From assembly GCF_025340265.1 (NCBI RefSeq), contig NZ_CP022707.1:2542501-2606500 (forward strand): a stretch of 64,000 nt of DNA, in the 5' to 3' direction. The notes under the pieces were generated by a model. The model was not told the origin of the DNA, searched no databases, and saw only the letters and a program-made list of their open reading frames with translations. Below are positions 28,141-36,246 of this stretch, piece after piece (within the stretch, counting starts at the first letter, position 1; every line of letters starts with the position of its first letter). Made by a program: the position numbers and the translations under genes. Origin of the DNA: Novosphingobium sp. 9 (GTDB lineage: Bacteria > Pseudomonadota > Alphaproteobacteria > Sphingomonadales > Sphingomonadaceae).

Positions 28141-28330
28141 CGCGTCAGATGCAGTCCCTGAAAATCACATCCCTGAAAAATCATGGCGGCATCCCGCCTG
28201 TGCGGCGCCACACTTTCTTCCGGCATACGGTTGCAGGTTGAACCATCGCTTAATGCCCGTGGCAATCCCGAAAAGGCCGCCGCGACAGAGCGGGGCTGTA
28301 CGCACAGAACCGCTGTGCCATAGATGCATC

Positions 28331-29770
28331 ATGACGATACCGAGCGACACGATCGACACGCAGACCTTCCTTGCCCGCGCCGAAGCCCTGCTCGGCCCGC
28401 GCGGCTTCACCCGCGATCCCGACCTCCTCTCTCCCTGGCTTACCGACTGGCGCGGGCGCTACACCGGCAAGGCGCTGGCCCTCGCCTCGCCTGCCGACAC
28501 CGCGCAAGTCGCCGCGCTGGTACAGCTCTGTGCCGAAGCCGGGGTGCCGATCGTTCCGCAGGGCGGCAACAGCGGCATGTCGGGCGGCGCGACACCGGAC
28601 GCCAGCGGCCATGCGATCCTGCTCTCGCTGCGGCGGCTGAACACACTTGGAGCCATCGACACCGATGCGCGGCAGGTCACCTGCGGCGCAGGCGTTATTC
28701 TGCAAACTCTCCACGAAGCAGCCGAAGCGCAAGGGTTGCGCTTCCCGCTCTCGCTCGGCGGCAAGGGTTCGGCCACGGTGGGCGGCCTGATCTCGACCAA
28801 CGCAGGCGGCACGCAGGTCCTGCGCCACGGCTCGATGCGCGCGCTGGTGGCGGGGCTGGAGGCCGTGACACCCACAGGAGAGGTGTTCAACGCCCTCACC
28901 CCGCTGAAGAAGGACAACCGCGGCTTCGATCTCAAACAGCTTTTCATCGGTTCGGAAGGCACGCTGGGCATCGTGACGGCGGCGACGCTGCGGCTGGTGC
29001 CGATGTTCTCGGATCGCGTGGTGATCTGGGCGGCGACGCAGAACCTTGGCGATGCGCGCCGCCTGCTACTCCATTGCGAGCGCGCGGTGGGTGAGGCGCT
29101 GGAAGGCTTCGAGGTGCTGCCGCAGCACTGCCTCGATGCGGTGTGCGACCATATGCCCGATACCCGCCGCCCGCTGGCGGATGCCCACGCCTGGCACGTC
29201 CTGATCGAGGTCGTTGCCGACCGCGCGCACGCCGATGCCCTGCGCGAGCGCTGCGAGGAGATGATGGCCAAAGCCTTCGAAGCGGAACTGCTGGAAGACG
29301 CGGTTTTCGCGGCCAACGAGACGCAGGCCGAGGCCTTCTGGCTGATCCGCGAATCGATCTCCCCCGCCGAGCGCGAGCGCGGTCCCGCCGTGCAGCACGA
29401 CATCTCGGTGCCGGTCGAGAAGATGCCCGATTTCGTCGAGGCCACGGCACCGATGATCGAGGCGAAGTGGCCGGGCACCGAGGCCGTCGCCTTCGGCCAT
29501 CTGGGCGATGGCAACGTGCATTACCACGTCATCGCCCCTGCCGTGACCGATGGCCCCGCCTGGCAGGCGACCACCGCCAAGGAGATCAGCCGTTACGTCC
29601 ACGATCTGGTGACGGAATGGGGCGGCTCGATCTCGGCAGAGCACGGCATCGGCCAGATGAAGCGCGACGAACTGGAGCGCCTGGGCGACCCTGCGCAGCT
29701 CTCGCTGATGCGCGCCGTCAAGCAGGCGCTCGACCCGCAGCGACTGATGAACCCCGGCAAGCTGCTCTGA
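28331..29770 (+). CDS. FAD-binding oxidoreductase of the GlcD/D-lactate dehydrogenase type
   Basis: This 479-residue flavoprotein belongs to the FAD-linked 2-hydroxyacid dehydrogenase family. The PCMH-type FAD domain shows VPIVPQGGNSGMSGG and GGLISTNAGGTQVLRHGS; the substrate/metal domain shows FGHLGDGNVHYHV and SAEHGIGQMKRDEL, both intact. Relatives oxidise D-lactate, glycolate or D-2-hydroxyglutarate; sequence alone does not separate these. The start is the ATG at 28331 (MTIPSDTIDT). It is a single gene, with SapC 170 bp downstream on the same strand. Confidence 0.9.
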   Translation: MTIPSDTIDTQTFLARAEALLGPRGFTRDPDLLSPWLTDWRGRYTGKALALASPADTAQVAALVQLCAEAGVPIVPQGGNSGMSGGATPDASGHAILLSLRRLNTLGAIDTDARQVTCGAGVILQTLHEAAEAQGLRFPLSLGGKGSATVGGLISTNAGGTQVLRHGSMRALVAGLEAVTPTGEVFNALTPLKKDNRGFDLKQLFIGSEGTLGIVTAATLRLVPMFSDRVVIWAATQNLGDARRLLLHCERAVGEALEGFEVLPQHCLDAVCDHMPDTRRPLADAHAWHVLIEVVADRAHADALRERCEEMMAKAFEAELLEDAVFAANETQAEAFWLIRESISPAERERGPAVQHDISVPVEKMPDFVEATAPMIEAKWPGTEAVAFGHLGDGNVHYHVIAPAVTDGPAWQATTAKEISRYVHDLVTEWGGSISAEHGIGQMKRDELERLGDPAQLSLMRAVKQALDPQRLMNPGKLL

Positions 29771-29938
29771 TCTTCCTGCTCTGATCTTGCGCCAGCAAGC
29801 GCATCCCTGCCGCACAACCTTGTGCGCTTGCCGGGAGAGCGCTTGCGCAGATTTCACCGAAACCGTAAAGCCACCGCCATTTCGTCGGTTCCGACCGTGA
29901 ATGGTTCCAACCCGTTTTTCTTGCCGGAGAGTACTGCC

Positions 29939-30703
29939 ATGGCCACCGCGCCGACCAATTCCGCCCTTCCGCTGTTCTACAAGGATCTGATCCCGCTCAA
30001 CTCGCAGCAGCATGCGACGTGGAAGAGCCGTTCGACCGACAAAGCGACCTGGCTCAAGGGCGTGAACACCGTGCCGCTGACGGTCGAGGAATTTCCGCAG
30101 GCCCAGCGCCATTTCCCGATCGTGTTCAGCGTCGGCGAAAACCCGGTGCCGCTGGTGCTGATGGGCATGAACGAGGGCGTGAACGTCTTCGTGGACGAGG
30201 ACGGTTCGGTGAACACGCCGATCTACATGCCCGCCTATGTGCGCCGCTATCCCTTCATGCTGGCTCGCCTGCGCCCTGAAGCCGAAGAGCTTTCGCTCTG
30301 CGTCGATCCGACCTGCGACCTCGTGGGCGAGCAGGAAGAAGGCGCGCCCCTGTTCGACGAAGGCCAGCCGACCGACGTCACCAAGGGCATGCTGCAGTTC
30401 TGCGAGAACTTCGAGATCGCCGGCACCAAGACCGCCAGCTTCATCGCCGAACTCCAGAAGCACAAGCTGCTGATGGACGGCGAACTGAACATCGAGGCCG
30501 AAGGCAAGCCCTTCACCTATCGCGGCTTCCAGATGGTCGACGAGACGAAGCTGCGCGAAGTGCGCGGCGACGTGCTGCGCGGCTGGAACCAGAGCGGCCT
30601 GCTGGGCATGATCTATGCCCACCTGTTCTCGCTGGAACTGGTGCGTGACGTGTTCGGCCGCCAGGTCGCCCAGGGCAAGCTGCCCGAGCCGATCCCGGCC
30701 TGA
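29939..30703 (+). CDS. SapC-family protein
   Basis: This 254-residue protein matches the SapC family by PLFYKDLIPLNSQQHA, HFPIVFSVGENPVPLVLMG, AYVRRYPFMLA, and the acidic region LFDEGQPTDVTKGMLQFCEN. Family members in Caulobacterales and Sphingomonadales often lie near TonB-dependent receptors or S-layer genes; biochemistry is not known. It has no signal peptide. A GGAGAG site precedes the ATG at 29939. It is followed by a 367-bp structured region containing a candidate small RNA. Confidence 0.88.
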   Translation: MATAPTNSALPLFYKDLIPLNSQQHATWKSRSTDKATWLKGVNTVPLTVEEFPQAQRHFPIVFSVGENPVPLVLMGMNEGVNVFVDEDGSVNTPIYMPAYVRRYPFMLARLRPEAEELSLCVDPTCDLVGEQEEGAPLFDEGQPTDVTKGMLQFCENFEIAGTKTASFIAELQKHKLLMDGELNIEAEGKPFTYRGFQMVDETKLREVRGDVLRGWNQSGLLGMIYAHLFSLELVRDVFGRQVAQGKLPEPIPA

Positions 30704-30759
30704 TGATCCTGTGACCGGGGATTTGGCGAAAAGCCGCGCAAATCCCGGTAAACGCCCGC

Positions 30760-30802
30760 TTAAGCAAGGGCATGTGTGCGAAATGCCACACCCCTTGCTT
30801 AA
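30760..30802. repeat. Long imperfect palindrome downstream of the SapC gene
   Basis: TTAAGCAAGGG (30760-30770) pairs with CCCTTGCTTAA (30792-30802), continued inward by GTGTG/CACAC with a 3-base bulge, giving a 16-bp stem. There is no U tract, so it is not an obvious terminator; it could be a protein-binding site or an RNA-stabilising hairpin. Confidence 0.6.
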
Positions 30803-30862
30803 TCGCGCGGCAATTATGACAAAGCGATTGCAGTGCTCATACACCTTGATGCAAACAAGGGG

Positions 30863-30891
30863 TTGAATCCGAAAATCCAATTGTCTAAATA
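30863..30891 (+). promoter_or_regulatory. Candidate promoter of the small RNA
   Basis: TTGAAT (30863-30868) and TAAATA (30886-30891) are separated by exactly 17 bp, a good sigma-70-type arrangement, in an AT-rich stretch. A start about 6-8 bases downstream would fall just at the first hairpin of the candidate RNA. Confidence 0.5.
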
Positions 30892-30894
30892 GGA

Positions 30895-30999
30895 AGCACC
30901 TGATCGGTGCTCCCCTCATGGCCCGGTCAGGCCGGTGCACTTACGTGCACCTCCTCCCTGAACCTTGGCCACCTCGCGCACCGCGCGAGGTGGTTTTTT
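30895..30999 (+). ncRNA. Candidate small RNA with CCUCCUCCC motif (CcsR/cuckoo-like)
   Basis: Between the promoter-like boxes and a strong terminator lies a region of about 105 nt with no ORF. It can form a short 5' hairpin (AGCACC/GGTGCT), then GGTGCAC-TTAC-GTGCACC enclosed by GGTCAGG/CCTGAACC, with the anti-Shine-Dalgarno motif CCTCCTCCC at 30950-30958, and finally the terminator stem. An exposed CCUCCUCCC together with a terminator hairpin is the hallmark of the alphaproteobacterial CcsR/cuckoo small RNAs, which act in stress responses and C1 metabolism in Rhodobacter. Here the neighbours are SapC and an amidohydrolase, not the DUF1127 gene often found beside CcsR RNAs. Family membership is an inference. 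Confidence 0.5.
30969..30999 (+). terminator. Rho-independent terminator of the candidate small RNA
   Basis: CCACCTCGCG and CGCGAGGTGG form a 10-bp perfect stem with a 5-base loop, followed by TTTTTT. No protein-coding gene on the plus strand ends within 260 bp, so it most likely ends a non-coding transcript. Confidence 0.88.
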
Positions 31000-31070
31000 C
31001 ATGGGCCTTTCAGGACTTCATCATCGCAAGCGGCTGAGGCTTTCACCCGCACTTCGCGAGCGCCTTCGCG

Positions 31071-32045
31071 CTACTCCGCCGCGTCCAGCCACGGCCCGTG
31101 ATCGCGGCGAGACGCCGGCTTATCGACCAGCATCTCCGCAAGATGGCGCACCAGCGCCACCAGTTGCTCGACCACCTGCGCCATGCCCTCGCCCGGCTCA
31201 CGCAGCGCCGAATCGAGATAGGCCGCGCGATCGACCTCCACCTGAAGAGCGTGGACACCCGCCCCCGGCACGCCATGACGATCGAGCACATACCCCCCCG
31301 CATAGGGACGGTTATGCGCGGCCATCGCCCCGCCCCGCGCCAGTTCGCGCAACGCGGCAGCGGACAGACGCCCCGCACAGGACCTTCCGAAGCGATCTCC
31401 GATCACGAACGTCGCCCCCGCCGCTCCAGCCACGCGCGGCAGCGGCGGCATCGAATGCAGGTCGATCAGCAAGGCCGTTCCCCAACGCCTGCGCTGGCGC
31501 TCCAGCACGCCGGACAGCGCGGCGTGATACGGCACATGCACTCCCTGAAGCCGCGCATCCAGATCCCGCCGGGTCATCCGCTCCGACCAGATCTCGCCCA
31601 GACCGGAGAGGCGGCGCGGCACAAGACCAAGACCGCCGCGCACCCTCTGGCTGGGCAGCAGGCTGACCGGAGACGGCCGCTCTGCCCGATCGATCATATC
31701 CCAGTCGAAATCCTCCGGAGCCCGGTTCAGATCGATTATCGCGCGAGGCGCCCGCGCGACCAGCAGGCTGGCGCCCGTCCGCACTGCGACCGCGCGACCG
31801 AGGTGATCCGCCAGCCGGTCCTCCAGCCGCAATGCCGTCGCCTCGCCGCCGCGCATCGCGCCCAGCAGCGCAGACGGATAGGCGCGCCCGGCATGCGGCA
31901 CAGCAATGACCACCGGGCTGTCGCTCTGCGCCTTCTCGCGCAGTTCGAAGGCTGCTTCCGCGCCACTGCCGGGAACCAACCCGCCGAACATCGGCGCGTC
32001 AACCGCACCACCCGAATCGCTGCGCTCGTCATCGGCCTCGAACAT
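31071..32045 (-). CDS. N-formylglutamate amidohydrolase-family protein
   Basis: This 324-residue protein is of the HutG2/N-formylglutamate deformylase family. Landmarks are VIAVPHAGRAYPSALL, ARAPRAIIDLNRAPEDFDWD, LLIDLHSMPP with its metal ligands and the C-terminal QVEVDRAAYLD. The enzyme type removes formyl groups from formylglutamate in histidine breakdown, though no other hut gene is nearby. It is divergent from cpdR, with 214 bp between; this pairing recurs in alphaproteobacteria. The start at 32045 is the most sensible ATG. Confidence 0.88.
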   Translation of the reverse strand: MFEADDERSDSGGAVDAPMFGGLVPGSGAEAAFELREKAQSDSPVVIAVPHAGRAYPSALLGAMRGGEATALRLEDRLADHLGRAVAVRTGASLLVARAPRAIIDLNRAPEDFDWDMIDRAERPSPVSLLPSQRVRGGLGLVPRRLSGLGEIWSERMTRRDLDARLQGVHVPYHAALSGVLERQRRRWGTALLIDLHSMPPLPRVAGAAGATFVIGDRFGRSCAGRLSAAALRELARGGAMAAHNRPYAGGYVLDRHGVPGAGVHALQVEVDRAAYLDSALREPGEGMAQVVEQLVALVRHLAEMLVDKPASRRDHGPWLDAAE

Positions 32046-32259
32046 GGATACAGGCTGGAACCTGCGGAGGGCGAAGTCAAAGCGGCGCCTCCATAAAATT
32101 GCAGGCGGCATAAATTGCAGAGGAGCCATCCGCGTCCGACCCGCAGTTTGGACACCAAAGATAAACGGATCAGGCGTATAAGCACCTGACCGCGCCGCAA
32201 GGATGCGGTACGAATCGCCAATTGATCCAAGACAGACTGCCCGAAAGGCGCGAGAGGCC

Positions 32260-32634
32260 ATGATCCGAATCCTGCTTGCCGAAGACGACGAGGCCATGCG
32301 CCTCTACCTCAGCCGCGCGCTGGAAAAGGCCGGATATCACGTCGTCCCTGTTGCCAACGGCCTCGAAGCACTGCCCCATCTCGAGCATGGCGGCTTCGAC
32401 CTGCTGCTCTCCGATATCGTCATGCCCGAGATCGACGGCATCGAGCTTGCCCAGCGCTGCGCCGAACTTTCTCCGCTGACGAAAGTGATGTTCATCACCG
32501 GTTTCGCCGCCGTCAGCCTGCGCGCCAGCCGCGAGGCCCCGCGCGCCAAGGTGCTCTCCAAGCCCTTCCACTTGCGCGATATCGTGCTGGAAGTGCAGCG
32601 TATGTTCGGCCTCAGCGAGCAGGCCAGCATTTAA
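32260..32634 (+). CDS. cpdR: Single-domain response regulator CpdR
   Basis: This 124-residue receiver domain has no output domain. The phosphoacceptor aspartate is in LLLSDIVMPEIDG, with the acidic pair in LAEDDEAMR, the switch threonine in MFITGFAAV and the lysine in KVLSKPFHLRD. The close match to Caulobacter CpdR, including FITGFAAV and SKPFHLRDIV, identifies it. Unphosphorylated CpdR acts as an adaptor that delivers substrates to ClpXP in the cell cycle, under control of CckA-ChpT. The ATG at 32260 follows GAGAGG. A tRNA gene lies 99 bp downstream. Confidence 0.93.
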   Translation: MIRILLAEDDEAMRLYLSRALEKAGYHVVPVANGLEALPHLEHGGFDLLLSDIVMPEIDGIELAQRCAELSPLTKVMFITGFAAVSLRASREAPRAKVLSKPFHLRDIVLEVQRMFGLSEQASI

Positions 32635-32733
32635 TTCGAAAAAACTTCGCGAAGGCTCTTGCGCTCCCCGAAAGGCGCCGCTAGAGGGCCAGTCCTCCGA
32701 GCGGGACACCTCGCGAAAGAGACCACACGGAAT

Positions 32734-32808
32734 GGGCGTATAGCTCAGTGGTAGAGCACTATGTTGACATCGTAGGGGTCGCAAGTTCAATCCTTGCTAC
32801 GCCCACCA
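32734..32808 (+). tRNA. tRNA-Val(GAC)
   Basis: A 75-nt cloverleaf starts GGGCGTA and ends TACGCCCACCA with an encoded CCA tail. The anticodon arm CTATG-TTGACAT-CGTAG (one G-U pair) places GAC in the loop, reading valine codons GUC and GUU. The T-arm shows GTTCAATCC. A terminator hairpin begins 12 bp later. Confidence 0.95.
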
Positions 32809-32819
32809 TTCCGAAGAAT

Positions 32820-32855
32820 ACCCGGCAGGCCTCTGGCTTGGCCGGGTTTTTCTTT
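32820..32855 (+). terminator. Terminator after tRNA-Val
   Basis: ACCCGGC and GCCGGGT form a 7-bp stem around a 14-base loop that can pair further (AGGC/GCTT), followed by TTTTTCTTT. It lies 12 bp after the tRNA end. Confidence 0.75.
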
Positions 32856-33069
32856 GCCCGACCGATCGGCAATTCCGGCATCGCCCCGCTACGCCGCACT
32901 TGCATTTTGGTGCATGGCGCTTCCCCTGCACGCATAAGGCGGCCAAGCCCCCGGCCCTGCGGCGGTTTCCTGCCGCCGGTCCCGCACGTATCATGCCGCC
33001 TACGCCTTGCCAGCGGCCCCATGCCTGCCTAAGAGACGCGCAAATCTCATCCCCAGGGAGACAGTGCGA

Positions 33070-34293
33070 ATGGCCAAGATCAAGGTTGCGAACCCCATCG
33101 TCGAGATGGACGGCGATGAAATGACGCGGATCATCTGGAAGTGGATCCGTGAACGCCTCATCCTCCCCTACCTCGACATCGACCTCAAGTACTTCGACCT
33201 CTCGGTCGAGAAGCGCGACGAGACCAACGACCAGATCACGATCGACGCTGCGAACGCGACCAACCAGTACGGTGTCGCGGTGAAGTGCGCGACGATCACC
33301 CCTGACGAAGCGCGCGTCACCGAATTCAGCCTCAAGCAGATGTGGAAGTCGCCCAACGGCACGATCCGCAACATCCTGGGCGGCACGATCTTCCGCGAGC
33401 CGATCGTGATCTCGAACGTTCCGCGCCTGGTTCCGGGCTGGACCGACCCGATCGTCGTCGGCCGTCACGCCTATGGCGACCAGTACCGCGCCACCGACTT
33501 CCTCGTCCCCGGCCCCGGCAAGCTGCGCCTCGTGTTCGAGGGTGACGACGGCCAGGTGATCGACCGCGAGGTCTTCAAGTTCCCGACCGCCGGCGTGGCC
33601 ATGTCGATGTACAACCTCGACGATTCGATCCGCGATTTCGCTCGCGCCTCGTTCAACTATGGCCTCAACCTCGGCTGGCCGGTGTTCCTGTCGACCAAGA
33701 ACACCATCCTCAAGGCCTATGACGGCCGCTTCAAGGACCTGTTCCAGGAAGTCTACGACACCGAGGGCTTCGCCGAGAAGTTCAAGGACGCCGGCATCCA
33801 CTACGAGCACCGCCTGATCGACGACATGGTCGCCTCGGCGCTCAAGTGGTCGGGCAAGTTCGTGTGGGCCTGCAAGAACTACGATGGCGACGTGCAGTCG
33901 GACACCGTGGCGCAGGGCTACGGCTCGCTGGGCCTGATGACCTCGGTTCTGCTGGCACCCGACGGCAAGACCGTCGAGGCCGAAGCGGCCCACGGCACCG
34001 TGACCCGCCACTACCGCCAGCACCAGCAGGGTAAGGCGACCTCGACCAACCCGATCGCCTCGATCTTCGCCTGGACGCGCGGCCTTGCCTATCGCGGCAA
34101 GTTCGACGCCACCCCGGACGTCGTGCGCTTCGCTCAGACGCTGGAGCAGGTCTGCATCAAGACTGTCGAGAGCGGCAAGATGACCAAGGACCTTGCCCTG
34201 CTGATCGGCCCCGAGCAGTCGTGGATGACCACCGAGCAGTTCTTCGAAGCGATCGTCGAGAACCTCGAAACGGAAATGGCCAACTGGGCCTGA
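33070..34293 (+). CDS. icd: NADP-dependent isocitrate dehydrogenase
   Basis: This is a 407-residue enzyme of the eukaryote-like NADP-isocitrate dehydrogenase subfamily; it converts isocitrate to 2-oxoglutarate in the TCA cycle. Landmarks are [20 protein letters not shown] at the start, the isocitrate-binding [31 protein letters not shown], the metal site [16 protein letters not shown] and [13 protein letters not shown] with the NADP region. Length is normal. The ATG follows an AGGGAGACAG site. A strong terminator closes this single-gene unit. Confidence 0.97.
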   Translation: MAKIKVANPIVEMDGDEMTRIIWKWIRERLILPYLDIDLKYFDLSVEKRDETNDQITIDAANATNQYGVAVKCATITPDEARVTEFSLKQMWKSPNGTIRNILGGTIFREPIVISNVPRLVPGWTDPIVVGRHAYGDQYRATDFLVPGPGKLRLVFEGDDGQVIDREVFKFPTAGVAMSMYNLDDSIRDFARASFNYGLNLGWPVFLSTKNTILKAYDGRFKDLFQEVYDTEGFAEKFKDAGIHYEHRLIDDMVASALKWSGKFVWACKNYDGDVQSDTVAQGYGSLGLMTSVLLAPDGKTVEAEAAHGTVTRHYRQHQQGKATSTNPIASIFAWTRGLAYRGKFDATPDVVRFAQTLEQVCIKTVESGKMTKDLALLIGPEQSWMTTEQFFEAIVENLETEMANWA

Positions 34294-34339
34294 TCTGACG
34301 AGCGTCATCCCGCGCCGCACACCGGCACGGATGCTTAAG

Positions 34340-34373
34340 AAAAAGCCCTTCCGCCCCGGCGGGAGGGCTTTTC
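34340..34373 (+). terminator. Rho-independent terminator after icd
   Basis: AAAAGCCCTTCCGCC and GGCGGGAGGGCTTTT form a near-perfect stem about 45 bp after the icd stop, ending in TTTT. Confidence 0.88.
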
Positions 34374-34656
34374 GTTGCGGCGCAGCGGTTGAAATCTTTG
34401 GGAAATGTGTAAATGCTTTCCTCAAGGTTAAGCAGCCTTGTTCACATTTTTTATGATTTCCGCAGTGAAACAGGGTAAATTACAAAAACAGGCGTGATAC
34501 CCACGCAGAATTCCGAAGTGCTTTCACTTGTTTCGGATCCTTTTCGGGTCTTGTTACGTTAAGGGCATCAGGGTCGCCACAAAACGAAAGATCGCGGGCC
34601 GCGCGTCATACCGACGCCGGGCCTGAGGACTGAACCGTATCTGTGGGAGACCATTC
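34374..34656 (+). other. AT-rich intergenic region before the Phd-PAS gene
   Basis: This 283-bp stretch has no ORF with coding character and is clearly richer in A and T than its neighbours (TTCACATTTTTTATGATT and similar). It presumably holds the promoter of the PAS gene. A partial inverted repeat around CCGAAGTGCTTTCAC is visible at about 34513. I could not fix -35 and -10 boxes with confidence. Confidence 0.5.
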
Positions 34657-35553
34657 ATGAATCATGTCACCGCTGCCGATTTCGTCCGAAAATTCGCCCG
34701 CTATCGGGACGATGCGCGAACCGGCCCCGTCTATGTCACCCATCACGGTCGCGAAACGCACGTGCTGTGCGACGTCGATACGTTCCGCACCTTGCAGCAT
34801 ACCTCCTCCGACGAGGTAAGCCCGGATTCTCCTACCGTGCGCTTCGGCCTCGCGGACTGGATCGACGAAGGCATTATCGCCTGTGACGAAAATCTGGTGA
34901 TCACCTTTGCCAATCGCATCGCCCATTCGCTGGTGCGCGCAACGCCGGGTACGCTTGTCGGGCGTCCTCTTACGGCAGCTCTCCCCCGCATTGGCGGCAC
35001 CGTCATGGAAGTCCAGGCTCGCGAGACTCTGCGGCAGGGCGAGCCCAACATGGCAGACCTGCCCTCCCCCTTCCTCGTCAGCGCCTGGATCAGGTTCCAG
35101 AGCTTCATGCTCGACGACCATCTCGTCCTGCGCCTGCGCGATATCACCGCTGAGGCCGAGCGGCACTTCAAGGCGAACGTCAAGGAAGCCATCGTCAAGG
35201 CAATGGATGTGCATGGCGACATCTGTTACGCGCGGCTCAGCCTGCGTGGTACGATCGATCGCGTGGACGAGGCCTTCAGCAAATTGCTGGATCTCCCCGC
35301 GACCCGGCTCGATGGCGTTGCACTGGGCGACCTCGTCGTTTCGGCAGACAAGCCGCGTTACCGCGAAGTGCTTGAAACGGTGCTGCGCGGCAATGAACCC
35401 GAGAAGGTCCGGCTGCGGCTGCTGACCAATTCGGGCATACCGGTAGACGTGATACTCTCCATGGTCCGCCTTCAGGGGCTCTATGGGACCGAAGGGGCCG
35501 TCGCGCTCATGACCCGCGCACCGACCGAACAGACAGGCAGCAGCGAAGCCTGA
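34657..35553 (+). CDS. Phd/YefM-like N-terminal domain fused to PAS sensor domains
   Basis: This is a 298-residue protein with an unusual layout. Residues 1-50 (VTAADFVRKFARYRDDA, then PVYVTHHGRETHVLCDVDTF) resemble the Phd/YefM antitoxin DNA-binding fold. Residues 65-165 form a PAS-like domain (IDEGIIACDENLVITFANRI) and residues 185-290 a second (LSLRGTIDRVDEAFSKLLDL). There is no kinase, GGDEF or toxin module and no membrane segment, so it may be a soluble sensor that binds DNA directly. No toxin gene adjoins. The domain calls are by eye; DNA binding is an inference. Confidence 0.7.
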   Translation: MNHVTAADFVRKFARYRDDARTGPVYVTHHGRETHVLCDVDTFRTLQHTSSDEVSPDSPTVRFGLADWIDEGIIACDENLVITFANRIAHSLVRATPGTLVGRPLTAALPRIGGTVMEVQARETLRQGEPNMADLPSPFLVSAWIRFQSFMLDDHLVLRLRDITAEAERHFKANVKEAIVKAMDVHGDICYARLSLRGTIDRVDEAFSKLLDLPATRLDGVALGDLVVSADKPRYREVLETVLRGNEPEKVRLRLLTNSGIPVDVILSMVRLQGLYGTEGAVALMTRAPTEQTGSSEA

Positions 35554-35775
35554 ACCGGATAACAACAGCCACGACGAGTCGAACCGCCCATGCGGCGGAA
35601 CATCGCCACCAGCTTACGTAGATCCTCTGAAACCGAGATTAACCAAATCAACAAGCCATTGTTATGAAATAATATTATCGCCAATCCACCTTTGCAAAAT
35701 GCAGAATAAATCTGTTTTCAAGTGAAGGCGGTTCTTTCGGGTCGCAGGCGATCATCGAAGCGGGAAGGAGACTTC

Positions 35776-36246
35776 ATGCCGATGGTACGATCTACCGGAA
35801 GAAGTGAAGCGGGAACGCGACGGGGTGCCGTCGCTATCCTGGCGAAGAGACTGCGACAGGAAACGGCGGGCAGCGTGCTTGTCGAAGCCGCACTGGTCAT
35901 GCCTGTGCTGATCGTGCTGCTCCTGGGCATCGTTACCTATGGCAGCTGGTTCATGGCCGCGCATTCCCTGCAGGAAGTCGCAAACGATGCAGCCCGTGCC
36001 TCGATGGCGGGGCTGACCGCAACCGAACGCCAGACGCTGGTCAATACCACAGTCGCCAACAGTGTCCTGTATCAGGGGACGCTGAACCCTTCCCTGGTGA
36101 CAATCGCTACCGCACAGGACAACGCCTACTACCGCGTGACGTTGACCTACAATGCGGCCAAGTCCTCCATGTATCAGAACGCGCTGATCCCGCTGCCCAG
36201 CGGCAACATCGTGCGTAATGCCGTCGTGCAGTTGGCAGCCCCATGA
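35776..36246 (+). CDS. TadE-like pilus assembly protein
   Basis: This 156-residue protein has a basic N-terminus, then the TadE signature AGSVLVEAALVMPVLIVLLL as a prepilin-like hydrophobic helix (about residues 35-58), and a periplasmic domain of about 95 residues. TadE and TadF are minor pseudopilins of tight-adherence (Flp) pili, processed by TadV. GGAAGGAG precedes the ATG at 35776. Its stop overlaps the start of the TadG-like gene (ATGA). The rest of a tad locus is not in this window. Confidence 0.85.
   Translation: MPMVRSTGRSEAGTRRGAVAILAKRLRQETAGSVLVEAALVMPVLIVLLLGIVTYGSWFMAAHSLQEVANDAARASMAGLTATERQTLVNTTVANSVLYQGTLNPSLVTIATAQDNAYYRVTLTYNAAKSSMYQNALIPLPSGNIVRNAVVQLAAP

Noticed and set aside
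34395..34435. EcfG-type promoter (GGAAC-N16/17-CGTT) before the Phd-PAS gene
   Set aside because: GGAAAT and GGTT are near the right spacing but differ from the consensus in both boxes.
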